NCBI GenBank assembly: GCA_948505485.1 | Contig: CAOPQH010000020.1 | Coordinates: 1 to 17,813 of the forward strand | Reading direction: 5' to 3' | Length of the DNA stretch: 17,813 nucleotides | From: an uncultured Clostridia bacterium | Lineage (GTDB): Bacteria > Bacillota > Clostridia > TANB77 > CAG-508 | Part shown: positions 6,246 through 13,575 of the stretch, one piece after another | Layout of the letters: the number at the start of each line of letters is the position of its first letter | How positions within the stretch are numbered: the first letter of the stretch is position 1 | The notes under the pieces: model-generated | Told to the model about the DNA's origin: nothing | The model's input: the letters and a program-made list of their open reading frames with translations, nothing else | Database searches by the model: none | Program-made: the position numbers and the translations under genes

Positions 6246-6569
6246 ATGTTAGAAAATAGTAAATTTACAGAAATCGATGAGGAATTTATATGTGAAAATT
6301 GTGGAGAAAAAGTCAGCAAACTAGGATATTCTTGTAGAAATCATTGCTCTAAGTGTTTGTATTCAAAACATGTAGATATTAATCCGGGAGATAGAACTGA
6401 GAAATGCCATGGATTATTAGAGCCAATTGGATTAGAAATAGATAGCAAAAAAGGATATGTAATAATTTATAAATGTAAAAAATGTGGAGCAATACGAAAG
6501 AATAAAGCAGCTAAAGATGATAATATGGAAAAAATTATTGAACTTAGTTCAAAAACAATAATATATTAA
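6246..6569 (+). CDS. RNHCP-domain zinc-binding protein
   Basis: The product is 107 residues and of unknown function. It carries the RNHCP signature as CRNHCSKCLYSKHVD, with Ser in place of the usual Pro, followed by PGDR, a conserved Cys (KCHG) and a C-terminal CKKCG. With CENCG near the N-terminus this gives several CxxC-type pairs likely to bind zinc, as in the small RNHCP family of Bacillota. The start is set at the ATG at 6246 because AAAGGA lies about 7 nt upstream; the upstream start at 6210 lacks a good site. It lies 87 nt after the kinase gene on the same strand with no clear terminator between, so it may share that transcript. The family name is secure; the role is unknown. Confidence 0.85.
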   Translation: MLENSKFTEIDEEFICENCGEKVSKLGYSCRNHCSKCLYSKHVDINPGDRTEKCHGLLEPIGLEIDSKKGYVIIYKCKKCGAIRKNKAAKDDNMEKIIELSSKTIIY

Positions 6570-6605
6570 AACCTAAATATTTTTAAATATTATAATTTAT
6601 AGTTA

Positions 6606-6706
6606 GTCCTGCAACGGATGAATTAATTATTTTTCAAATGCCTGCGTAAACATAGCTGGGGTCTTCCTACCGGCTTTGAAAGAATAATTATTTATCCTGC
6701 ATGGAC
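6606..6706 (+). ncRNA. Candidate structured RNA of unknown class
   Basis: A roughly 100-nt segment folds almost end to end. The outer stem is GTCC-TGCA (6606-6613) with TGCA-GGAC (6698-6706, one bulge). GGAT with ATCC and a long AT-rich helix follow, 6616-6638 with 6675-6697, ending in TTTCAAA and TTTGAAA. The inner part is G/C-richer, with AGCTGG and CCGGCT around a 10-nt loop (partners at the junction can shift by one or two bases). The unpaired stretch CCTGCGTAAAC (6641-6651) stands out in this AT-rich DNA. CCTGC occurs three times. I see no match to riboswitch classes I know. It could be a small RNA, a cis-regulator, or a palindromic repeat; strand is assumed. Confidence 0.5.
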
Positions 6707-6712
6707 CTTTAG

Positions 6713-6759
6713 TAATGTATTTTTACAAAAATATTACAATATTATTACAAAAATATTAC
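6713..6759. promoter_or_regulatory. Direct repeat/palindrome array upstream of the surface-protein promoter
   Basis: TTACAAAAATATTAC occurs at 6723-6737 and again at 6745-6759, 22 nt apart (two helical turns). GTAAT at 6711-6716 makes the first copy part of an imperfect palindrome. The array ends 14 nt before the -35 box, a typical activator or repressor position. In AT-rich DNA the individual site is weak; the exact 15-bp repeat is the evidence. Confidence 0.4.
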
Positions 6760-6773
6760 TTTATATTAAACTA

Positions 6774-6802
6774 TTGCAAAAAAATAAACATTAATATATA
6801 AT
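6774..6802 (+). promoter_or_regulatory. Probable sigma-A promoter of the surface-protein gene
   Basis: A TTGCAA -35 box (6774-6779) and a consensus TATAAT -10 box (6797-6802) are separated by 17 nt. Transcription would start near 6809, giving an unusually long leader of about 210 nt before the ATG at 7019. Confidence 0.65.
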
Positions 6803-6833
6803 TTAAAAAAATAAAAAAGGAAAATAAAAGTAA

Positions 6834-6908
<75 letters not shown>

Positions 6909-6935
6909 TTAATAAATTAAAAATGATAAAGAGTT

Positions 6936-6989
6936 AAAGCAAGAATAATAAACTATGCTATTTTTTAGTGTAGTTATTATTCTTGCTTT
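6936..6989 (+). terminator. Long leader hairpin, possible attenuator
   Basis: A 16-bp perfect stem (AAAGCAAGAATAATAA 6936-6951 with 6974-6989) is extended by eight inner pairs to a TTTTT loop. The 3' arm ends in TTTT (6987-6990), but the following bases are GTGCAT, so the U-tract is short. It may terminate partially, or only shield RNA. It ends 15 nt before the AAAGGAG of the next gene. Confidence 0.5.
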
Positions 6990-7018
6990 TGTGCATTTAA
7001 AATGAAAGGAGATTTTAA

Positions 7019-8098
7019 ATGAAAAAACAAAAAATAATATTATCAATAATTGTATTTGCAATTATAATGTTAATATTAACAATATCAAATGCTACTGACA
7101 TAAAGGTAGAAAAATCAGTACCATCAACAGATGGTTCAGTTAGATTACTATTTAGTGGATTAAAATTAGATAATGGATCAAGTTATCAGTGGGCAATAGA
7201 AAAAACAAAAGGAACAAATATTATAAATTGGTATGATGTAACAGCACCAAGTTATAGTACAGGCGAAATAGTAATAAATGTAAATGTATCAGAAAAAAAT
7301 CAATTAGCAGTATTAAAAGCAACAGACACAGCATATGTAAGCATAAAAAAAGTTGGAGCATCTACAAATATAGTAACAGATTATACAGTAGATTTAACAT
7401 TACCATTATTAAAAGCATATACATTAACAAAAGATGCATTCTATGATCGCAAAGTGCTTGGAAATCCTGCATATAGTATAGGTAAACCATATGGAATATT
7501 AAATTCCAATATTCAAATATGTTGGAAAAAAATAACAGATAAAAATATAGTAGATAATTACATAGATAAAAACCATGATTTAAGTGGATTAAATTTAGCA
7601 ACTATCAAAGACAAACCTAGTTTAAATGATACTACATGGCAAAGTTTACAATATAAAGGTTTTAATAATTCCCAAATGAGAATTTCAAATGGTCAACTTC
7701 CAGAACAAGATGGATTATATTATTTATGGATAATGGGAAGTGGAGAAGATATTAAGACTGTATATGGATATCAAGTTGTAGAAGTTGGAACAGTTACTAA
7801 AATTACATCAACTAATACAAATACAAACCAAAATAAAACAGATAGTAGTTCACAAAGCAAGGACAAAACATCACAAGATAAAAAGACTAATACAAATAAC
7901 TCTAATAATAAAAATAATACATCAAGTGGAACAAAAGCAAGTTCAAATAGTAATGCTAAAAATGCAGATTCAACAACAGCAAAAACTATATTACCATATA
8001 CAGGAATAAGCATAGCTATAATATCGGTAATTATAATATTAATAATATTTAGCATAATGGTATTGAGAAATTATAATAAGTATAAAGATATAAAATAA
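7019..8098 (+). CDS. LPYTG-anchored surface protein
   Basis: A 359-residue exported protein of unknown function. Residues 1-25 form a signal peptide (MKKQKIIL, a hydrophobic core, then a likely cleavage near SNA-TD). Residues about 26-255 are an extracellular domain rich in beta-prone segments, with motifs such as SYQWAIEKTKG and GLYYLWIMGSGEDIKTVYGYQVVEVG; I do not recognise a family. Residues about 256-320 are a Thr/Asn/Ser/Lys-rich stalk of low complexity. The C-terminus is a classic cell-wall sorting signal: LPYTG (325-329), a hydrophobic helix, then a basic tail RNYNKYKDIK. Sortase would cleave at T-G and attach the protein to peptidoglycan. The ATG follows AAAGGAG at 7005-7011. The long leader upstream, with a microsatellite and a hairpin, suggests regulated or variable expression. 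No sortase gene is in the window. Confidence 0.85.
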   Translation: MKKQKIILSIIVFAIIMLILTISNATDIKVEKSVPSTDGSVRLLFSGLKLDNGSSYQWAIEKTKGTNIINWYDVTAPSYSTGEIVINVNVSEKNQLAVLKATDTAYVSIKKVGASTNIVTDYTVDLTLPLLKAYTLTKDAFYDRKVLGNPAYSIGKPYGILNSNIQICWKKITDKNIVDNYIDKNHDLSGLNLATIKDKPSLNDTTWQSLQYKGFNNSQMRISNGQLPEQDGLYYLWIMGSGEDIKTVYGYQVVEVGTVTKITSTNTNTNQNKTDSSSQSKDKTSQDKKTNTNNSNNKNNTSSGTKASSNSNAKNADSTTAKTILPYTGISIAIISVIIILIIFSIMVLRNYNKYKDIK

Positions 8099-8123
8099 AA
8101 GAATTTTATATAAGATGAACATT

Positions 8124-8172
8124 AAAAAAGTAGACTGTTTTTAGTAAACAATAAAATAGCCTACTTTTTTTA
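8124..8172. terminator. Bidirectional terminator between the surface-protein and RluA-type genes
   Basis: A stem AGTAG/CTACT continues across a one-base mismatch into CTGTTTT/AAAATAG. A-rich DNA on the left and T-rich DNA on the right give a U-tract on either strand. It serves the convergent genes ending at 8098 (plus) and 8209 (minus). A second, weaker inverted repeat (AAAGTTA and TAACTTT, 8181-8206) lies next to the minus-strand stop without a U-tract. Confidence 0.75.
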
Positions 8173-8208
8173 TATTATTGTAAAGTTATCACAGTGGGGT
8201 AACTTTCT

Positions 8209-9087
8209 TTAGAAGATTTTGTTCATATCATTAGGTAATTCATCTACGAATTCAATATATTTTCTGGTAATAGGATGAACAAATCCCATTTTGTAACAAT
8301 GTAGAGCTTGTCTAGATATATAGGTAGAAGCATTACCATATAAAGTATCTCCTAAAATTGGATGACCAATATAATTACAATGTACTCTAATTTGATGAGT
8401 TCTTCCGGTTTCTGATTTAAAATTAATCACAGAGAATTTATTATCTATTTCGTTTATTACTTCATAATGAGTGATAGAGTGATTTCCTTTTTCATCTATA
8501 CATCTTTCTATAATACTATTTTCTTTTCTAGAAATAGGAGCATTTATTGTTCCTATTTTTTTGCTTAAAATTCCTTCAACAATTCCAATATATTCTTTAT
8601 TAAAAGTTTTATTATTCATTTGTTTAGCTAAAAATTCTTGAACATATTCATTTTTAGCAAAAATAACTATGCCAGAAGTATCTCTATCTAATCTATTAAC
8701 AGGTCTTATTTTCTTTTTTAAATTTATACTGTCAAAATAAAATTTCACACCATTTGATAAGCTATTATCGTAATGTAATTGCGATGGGTGTATTGCAATA
8801 TTGCTAGGTTTAGACAATATTAAAAAAGCATCATCTTCATAAATTATATTTAATTTCATTTCTTTAGGCACTATATTAGAATTATCTTCTTCAAAATCTA
8901 AATTTATACTAACTATATCATTAGTTTTTACGGGAAAATCTATAAATACAGACGAACCATTTAACAATATTCTATTATTATTTTTTAATCTTAATAAAAG
9001 TCTATCAGATATTTGAAAATATGATTTTAATACATTTTTAACTGAAAAAAAAATGTCTGAAGACTGTATAATATACTTAAGTTCCAT
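8209..9087 (-). CDS. RluA/RluD-family pseudouridine synthase
   Basis: It converts specific uridines in rRNA to pseudouridine. The 292-residue protein has an N-terminal S4-like RNA-binding region (SDRLLLRLKNNNRILLNGSSV) and a catalytic domain with RPVNRLDRDTSGIVIFAKN, where Asp134 of NRLDRDTSG is the catalytic nucleophile position. Later landmarks are KEYIGIVEG, SETGRTHQIRVHCNYIGHPILGDTLYG and RQALHCYKMGFVHP, all typical of the RluA group. Which uridines it targets (RluD-, RluA- or RluC-like) cannot be read from the sequence. No ribosome binding site precedes the ATG. A near-perfect promoter lies so close that the transcript should begin at the ATG itself. The gene is monocistronic and convergent with the surface-protein gene. 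Confidence 0.92.
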   Translation of the reverse strand: MELKYIIQSSDIFFSVKNVLKSYFQISDRLLLRLKNNNRILLNGSSVFIDFPVKTNDIVSINLDFEEDNSNIVPKEMKLNIIYEDDAFLILSKPSNIAIHPSQLHYDNSLSNGVKFYFDSINLKKKIRPVNRLDRDTSGIVIFAKNEYVQEFLAKQMNNKTFNKEYIGIVEGILSKKIGTINAPISRKENSIIERCIDEKGNHSITHYEVINEIDNKFSVINFKSETGRTHQIRVHCNYIGHPILGDTLYGNASTYISRQALHCYKMGFVHPITRKYIEFVDELPNDMNKIF

Positions 9088-9093
9088 ATATGT

Positions 9094-9122
9094 AGTATAT
9101 TTAAAATTTGATTAATTGTCAA
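9094..9122 (-). promoter_or_regulatory. Strong promoter predicting a leaderless mRNA
   Basis: On the minus strand a perfect TTGACA -35 box (9117-9122) and a TATACT -10 box (9094-9099) are separated by 17 nt. The usual start point, 7 nt beyond the -10 box, is base 9087, which is the A of the ATG. No purine-rich site lies between the -10 box and the ATG. Confidence 0.75.
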
Positions 9123-9239
9123 TTGTTACAATTCACAGCCGATTTAATTTTTATATATTATTTCTAGTTAATTTGAGTATAGCCATGAATTATAACTGTC
9201 AATGAAGCAATATAATAAAAGAAAAAGTAATTTACATAA

Positions 9240-9339
9240 TTGATTTTGGGTAGAAATTTGCTACAATAGGAAAAGTTACTTGAAGTTTATAGCGATAATA
9301 AATATAATTCGCTACATTTTATAGCAGTATTAATGCTAT
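9240..9339 (+). promoter_or_regulatory. Promoter and two small leader hairpins before the 9366 gene
   Basis: TTGATT (9240-9245) and TACAAT (9262-9267), spacer 16 nt, suggest a start near 9274. The leader holds two inverted repeats: TAGCGA (9290-9295) with TCGCTA (9309-9314), and ATAGCA (9321-9326) with TGCTAT (9334-9339). Apart from the divergent promoter at 9094-9122, I see nothing in 9123-9239. Confidence 0.45.
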
Positions 9340-9365
9340 ATGAAAAACGAAAGGAGCATAAAAGC

Positions 9366-10031
9366 ATGGCAGAGGACAAAAAAACAAAGGAGAATAAAAG
9401 AATAGCAAAACGGAAGAAAAAGAAAAAAATTATTATATTACAACTTTTGTTAGTAATAGTGGTAGTAGGTGGCTTAAGTATACTAGTAGGTGGCTTAAGC
9501 ATAGCATTACGTCACACGTTAATACAGAAGAAAGAAATTGAAGATTGTTATAATCAACTCTTAAATATAGAATACAGTCAATTAAGAGAAAATTTTAACT
9601 ACATAAGAGGAAAGTATAATCAATTAGAAGAACTGTATGACGAACTTCAAAACCTTCCGGATGTTACGGTATCTGCGGAGGTTGATGGAAAATATGTAAA
9701 ACTTCCATTGTACTCAACAATGGAGGCGGCCCAAGAAAATGTGCAGCAGTTAGAATACGAGAGATTTTTTATTGATTGTGTTAATATTACGGTTTCATGC
9801 AAAAACAGAAAGAAAATCTCTAGCATAAGAGTAACAAAAGATGTATATACAAAAATTCTGTATGATGTAAGACACGACATTGATGAATACGTATATCCCA
9901 AAATCGACAATAGCGGATATGTTCTATCTGTACATTGCCATGAAGGAGATGATGTGCTTATTTCGGTGCTGTATGAGGACAAAAAAATGTATACAGTGTA
10001 TTGTCCAGTTGAAAAAGAAAAAAGCGAATAA
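9366..10031 (+). CDS. Unrecognised membrane-anchored protein
   Basis: I do not recognise this 221-residue protein. Residues 1-25 are strongly basic (ending RKKKKK). They are followed by one hydrophobic segment (about 26-50) containing a duplicated heptapeptide VGGLSIL/VGGLSIA. Residues about 55-95 are charged and coiled-coil-like (QLRENFNYIRGKYNQLEELYDELQNL). A C-terminal domain of about 120 residues has three cysteines (DCVNITVSCKN, HCHEG, YCPVE). The single hydrophobic segment after a positive N-terminus predicts a cytoplasmic N-terminus and an external C-terminal domain. The ATG at 9366 is chosen for AAAGGAG upstream; an ATG at 9333 has no site. Codon use is less AT-extreme than in flanking genes (GCG, CCG, ACG, CTG, GAC), which may mean transfer. 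It has its own promoter and terminator. Confidence 0.75.
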   Translation: MAEDKKTKENKRIAKRKKKKKIIILQLLLVIVVVGGLSILVGGLSIALRHTLIQKKEIEDCYNQLLNIEYSQLRENFNYIRGKYNQLEELYDELQNLPDVTVSAEVDGKYVKLPLYSTMEAAQENVQQLEYERFFIDCVNITVSCKNRKKISSIRVTKDVYTKILYDVRHDIDEYVYPKIDNSGYVLSVHCHEGDDVLISVLYEDKKMYTVYCPVEKEKSE

Positions 10032-10039
10032 GCAAAAAT

Positions 10040-10081
10040 GATAAGGAGAGCTTAGTTAATATAGCTCTCTTTATCGTTTTT
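10040..10081 (+). terminator. Rho-independent terminator after the 9366 gene
   Basis: GATAAGGAGAGCT (10040-10052) pairs with AGCTCTCTTTATC (10062-10074) over 13 bp with one G-U pair, followed by GTTTTTT. Confidence 0.9.
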
Positions 10082-10152
10082 AAAATTTTAAAGTTTATTT
10101 AAATATAATAAAATAATATAAATATATTTAATACAGAAATCTTATAAATTAC

Positions 10153-10181
10153 TTGACTTATTTTTTAAAAATATATAGAAT
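10153..10181 (+). promoter_or_regulatory. Probable promoter of the FemAB-to-transketolase operon
   Basis: A TTGACT -35 box (10153-10158) and a TAGAAT -10 box (10176-10181) are 17 nt apart. Transcription would start near 10188, about 70 nt before the FemAB-type gene. A small hairpin (TAGTGTAA and TTACATTA, about 10203-10222) lies in the leader. Confidence 0.6.
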
Positions 10182-10258
10182 AAGGAGGAATATAAACATA
10201 TTTAGTGTAAAATCTTACATTAGCGTTAATAATAATTTAGGAGGAATGTATATTAATT

Positions 10259-11317
10259 ATGAGATTTGTAGATGATGAGGAGTCGAAAAACAAATACAAA
10301 GAATTTTTAGAAAATCATGAAAGATGTAATTTTCAACAGTCACTAGAATGGGCAAAAGTAAAGTCTAACTGGAAAAATGAAATTATACTTGCAGAAGATG
10401 AAGATGGAAACATTATAGGGTCATTGAGCGTTTTGATTAGGAAGATACCAATTTTTGGTAACTTAATGTATTCATCAAGAGGTCCTGTTTGTGATATACA
10501 TGATATTTCTGTGTTAAAACAATTAACAGAAGGAGCAAAACAACTTGCTAAAAAATATAATGCAATTGTATTAAAAATAGAGCCAGACATAAAAAGTGAT
10601 GATCAAGTTTTTAGGGATTTAATAGTAGAATTAGGATATAAAATAAAAGATGACGCTAAAAATTTTAGAGAAGAAATACAACCTAGATATGTTTTTAGAT
10701 TAGATGTAAAAAATAAAACAGAAGATGAAATTTTTGCAGGATTTCATCAAAAAACTAGATATAATGTGCGTTTAGCTACAAGAAAAGGAGTTACAATAAA
10801 AGAAGGCACTAGAGAAGATTTAAAAGACTTTCATAAAATAATGATAGAAACAGGTTCAAGAGATGGATTTATTATAAGACCATTAGAATATTTTGAAAAA
10901 ATGTATGATGAATTAGCACCAACTCATATGAAATTATTAATGGCTTATTATGAAGGACAACCTATTTCAGGAGTAATACCAATAATGTATGGTAATAAAA
11001 CATGGTATTTGTATGGTGCAAGTAGTAATAAACATAGAAATTTGATGCCAAATTATTTACTTCAATGGGAAATGATAAAAATTGCAATAAATAATAAAAG
11101 TGATATATATGATTTAAGAGGAGTATCAGGCGTTGTAGACGAGAGCCATCCACAATATGGACTATATAGATTTAAAAAAGGATTTGGAGCAGAATTTACA
11201 GAATTTATTGGAGAATTATATATACCTTTTAAACCATTAAGATATAAATTGTATAAATTTTCTGAAAAAACATTTAGAAATTTAAGAGCATTAAAAACAA
11301 AATTAAGAAAAAAATAA
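10259..11317 (+). CDS. FemAB-family peptidoglycan bridge aminoacyltransferase
   Basis: A 352-residue member of the FemA/FemB/FemX family, which uses aminoacyl-tRNA to add residues to the peptide side chain of lipid-linked peptidoglycan precursors at the inner membrane face. The fold is two GNAT-like halves. Visible landmarks are FQQSLEWAKVKSNW near residue 25, MYSSRGPVCDIHD near 75, RYVFRLDV followed by FHQKTRYNVRLATRKGV near 165-185 (a hallmark basic segment), WYLYGASSNKHRNLMPNYLLQWEMIK near 250, and YDLRGVSG, GLYRFKKGFG and EFIGEL toward the end. It lacks the long coiled-coil insertion of staphylococcal FemA. The ribosome binding site AGGAGG (10239-10244) lies 14 nt from the ATG, a long spacing. 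Which amino acid is added is unknown. The next gene, an alanine racemase homologue, starts 22 nt later, so a cell-wall function for the operon head is likely. Confidence 0.9.
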   Translation: MRFVDDEESKNKYKEFLENHERCNFQQSLEWAKVKSNWKNEIILAEDEDGNIIGSLSVLIRKIPIFGNLMYSSRGPVCDIHDISVLKQLTEGAKQLAKKYNAIVLKIEPDIKSDDQVFRDLIVELGYKIKDDAKNFREEIQPRYVFRLDVKNKTEDEIFAGFHQKTRYNVRLATRKGVTIKEGTREDLKDFHKIMIETGSRDGFIIRPLEYFEKMYDELAPTHMKLLMAYYEGQPISGVIPIMYGNKTWYLYGASSNKHRNLMPNYLLQWEMIKIAINNKSDIYDLRGVSGVVDESHPQYGLYRFKKGFGAEFTEFIGELYIPFKPLRYKLYKFSEKTFRNLRALKTKLRKK

Positions 11318-11339
11318 AATTTGAAAATGGAGTAACAAA

Positions 11340-12461
11340 TTGAAGTCTTTAGTAATAGATAGAAAAGATTTAAAAAACAATGTAAAAATAATAAAAAAAT
11401 TATCAAACGTAAATATTCCAGATGATCAAGGAAACAAACTAAAAATAATTGCAGTTGTAAAAGGCAATGGATATGGGTTAGGACTTGTAGAATACACAAA
11501 GTTTTTAATTGACCAAGGATTAGATTTTTTTGCAGTATCTACAGTAGAGGAAGCATTAGAACTAAGAAAAAATGGAATAAAAGAAAAAATAATAATGCTT
11601 TCTTCAACAGCTATAAAAAGTGAAGTAGAAAAATTAATAGAAAATGAAATAGTTTTAACAATCGGATCAGAAGAGGCAGGAAATGTAGCGGAAAAAATTG
11701 CTAAAAAGCTTAATAAAAAAATACCAATCCACTTAAAAATAGATACAGGTTTTGGAAGATATGGATTTTTATATAATGAAATTGATACATTAATAGAATA
11801 TATAAAATCATGGAATAATTTAAAAATAGAAGGAACTTTTTCGCATTTTTCAATAGCTTTTTATAAAAAAGATGAATATACAAAAAAACAATTTGATAGG
11901 TTTATTGATTGTATAGAAAAATTGCAAAAAAACAAAATAAAAACAGGAATGTTGCATATTTGTAATTCATCAGCTTTTATAAAGTTTCCAAGTATGCATC
12001 TAAATGCGGTTAGAGTTGGATCGGCTTTATTAGGTAGGCTTGCTATACCTAATAAAACAGGACTTAAAAAAATTGGTTATTTAAAATCAAATGTATCAGA
12101 AATAAAGGATTTGCCAAAAGGTTATAATATAGGATATTCAAATTCTTTTAAAACTAAAAAAGAGACAAAAGTTGCAATAATTCCTTGTGGATATGCAGAT
12201 GGTTTTAATGTAAAGGTAGATAGAGATATGTTTAGACCTATTGATAAATTAAGATACATTGTAAGAGATACAAAAGATGCTTTAAAAAAACAACAGCTAG
12301 AAGTAGAAATAAATGGACAAAAATGTAAAATTTTAGGCAGAATAGGTATGTATAATGTTGTTGCAGATATTACTGGAAAAGATATTAATATAAATGATGA
12401 AGCAAAGTTTAATGTTAGTCCAATGTATGTAGATAGTACAATTAGAAGGGAGTTTGTATAA
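11340..12461 (+). CDS. alr: Alanine racemase homologue (PLP-dependent)
   Basis: A fold-type III PLP enzyme of the alanine racemase family, expected to supply D-alanine (or another D-amino acid) for peptidoglycan. The PLP lysine is Lys41 in VVKGNGYGLG, and HLKIDTGFGRYGF and AVRVGSALLGR follow in the barrel. The C-terminal domain has the GYSNSF and PCGYADGFN segments. The usual C-terminal signature R-[IV]-x-M-D-Q reads RIGMYN here (Tyr338, Asn339), so the aspartate and glutamine are replaced, and the ALLGR segment differs from the common GIALYG. It belongs to a divergent branch, and racemase activity or substrate is less certain. The start is TTG at 11340 with GGAG about 7 nt upstream; no ATG is suitably placed. 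It sits 22 nt after the FemAB gene and overlaps the next start codon (TAATG). Confidence 0.85.
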   Translation: MKSLVIDRKDLKNNVKIIKKLSNVNIPDDQGNKLKIIAVVKGNGYGLGLVEYTKFLIDQGLDFFAVSTVEEALELRKNGIKEKIIMLSSTAIKSEVEKLIENEIVLTIGSEEAGNVAEKIAKKLNKKIPIHLKIDTGFGRYGFLYNEIDTLIEYIKSWNNLKIEGTFSHFSIAFYKKDEYTKKQFDRFIDCIEKLQKNKIKTGMLHICNSSAFIKFPSMHLNAVRVGSALLGRLAIPNKTGLKKIGYLKSNVSEIKDLPKGYNIGYSNSFKTKKETKVAIIPCGYADGFNVKVDRDMFRPIDKLRYIVRDTKDALKKQQLEVEINGQKCKILGRIGMYNVVADITGKDININDEAKFNVSPMYVDSTIRREFV

Positions 12462-13543
12462 TGTCAAACCAAGATAAAGAAAACAGTTCAAATGTTAATA
12501 AAGTAAATAATGAGTATAAAAGACCAGGATTTTTTAAGAAAATATATTTTTCAATATTTAAATTTGAAAAATACCCAGAAATGGCTGCAGAAGGTGTTGG
12601 AAGAGCATTAATATATTTATTAAAAATAATGTCTATATTTGCTATAATAGTTGCAATTGCTATAACTGTGCAATTATCACAAAATGTAAATAATGGTATA
12701 AATTATTTAGAAAAAGATTTTCCAAATTTTAGTTATAAAGATGGTATTTTAACAGTTGACAGTGACGAAACAGTAAAATTAGAAAAAGTAGAAATATTAG
12801 GTAAAGTGATTGTTAATACTAAAACAGATAACAAAGAGGAAATTAATCAATATATAAATAGCATATCAAAAGAAGAGCAAGGGATAATAATATTAAAAGA
12901 TAAATTTGTTTTGAAAAATTTAGTAGCTAATGGAGAAATAACTTATAATTATAAAGATGTTTTTGATTCTTCAGGAAGTAATATTACAGAATTTAATAAG
13001 CAAAATATAATTGATTTTGCAAAAGGACAAGAGATATTATCATTTTACTTTTCATTCTGTGTAGTAATATTTATATATGCTTTTATAATGTATACAGTTT
13101 CAATATTAATGGATACATTATTGCTTTCACTTTTAGGATATTTAACAGCATTAATTGCAAAATTAAAAATGAAATTTGTTGCTATATATAATATGGCAAT
13201 ATATGCACTGACATTATCAACAATATTAAATGTTATTTATGTTGTATTAAACATGTTTACAGGATTTAAAATTACTTACTTCCAAGTAATGTATACTTCT
13301 GTAGCATATATTTACTTAGCTGCTGCTATATTTATAATAAAATCAGAATTTATAAAAAAACAGGCAGAATTAATAAAAATTATTAAAGCACAAAGTGAAA
13401 ATAAAGAAGAATATGAAGCAAAAGAAAATAAAGAAGAAAAAGAGAAGTCAAAAAAAGATGATAAAAAGGAAGATAAAAAAGAAGACAAGAAAAATCAAGA
13501 TAATAAGAAAGATGGAGAAGAGCCAGAAGGATTAAATGCTTAA
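12461..13543 (+). CDS. DUF1189 family membrane protein
   Basis: A 360-residue integral membrane protein of unknown function. The N-terminal region has the DUF1189-like pattern GFFKKIYFSIFKFEKYPEMA, then a transmembrane helix (about 46-70). An extracytoplasmic domain of about 120 residues (NYLEKDFPNFSYKDGILTV and following) comes next, and then about four helices (about 190-320). The C-terminal 45 residues are a Lys/Glu/Asp-rich tail with repeated KKEDKK units, presumably cytoplasmic and disordered. Its ATG shares bases with the alr stop (TAATG), so translation is coupled. It is 32 nt upstream of ftsH. Membership in a cell-wall/membrane-quality operon is inferred from these neighbours only. 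Confidence 0.8.
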   Translation: MSNQDKENSSNVNKVNNEYKRPGFFKKIYFSIFKFEKYPEMAAEGVGRALIYLLKIMSIFAIIVAIAITVQLSQNVNNGINYLEKDFPNFSYKDGILTVDSDETVKLEKVEILGKVIVNTKTDNKEEINQYINSISKEEQGIIILKDKFVLKNLVANGEITYNYKDVFDSSGSNITEFNKQNIIDFAKGQEILSFYFSFCVVIFIYAFIMYTVSILMDTLLLSLLGYLTALIAKLKMKFVAIYNMAIYALTLSTILNVIYVVLNMFTGFKITYFQVMYTSVAYIYLAAAIFIIKSEFIKKQAELIKIIKAQSENKEEYEAKENKEEKEKSKKDDKKEDKKEDKKNQDNKKDGEEPEGLNA

Positions 13544-13575
13544 ATATAATAAAGCAATATGAAAGGAAGTTAATA

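Noticed and set aside
6606..6706. c-di-GMP, SRP or 6S RNA identity for the structured element
   Set aside because: The conserved cores of those RNAs (for example the GGAAGGAAGCAG-type SRP loop or the GCAAACC/GACGCAAAGC riboswitch core) are not present.
7771..8055. Overlapping open frames on both strands in the surface-protein stalk
   Set aside because: They are shadows of the Thr/Asn/Lys low-complexity region; no ribosome binding site and no protein-like composition.
10182..10188. Ribosome binding site of a leader peptide before the FemAB gene (AAGGAGG)
   Set aside because: It lies at or just before the predicted transcription start and has no ATG, GTG or TTG start at proper distance.
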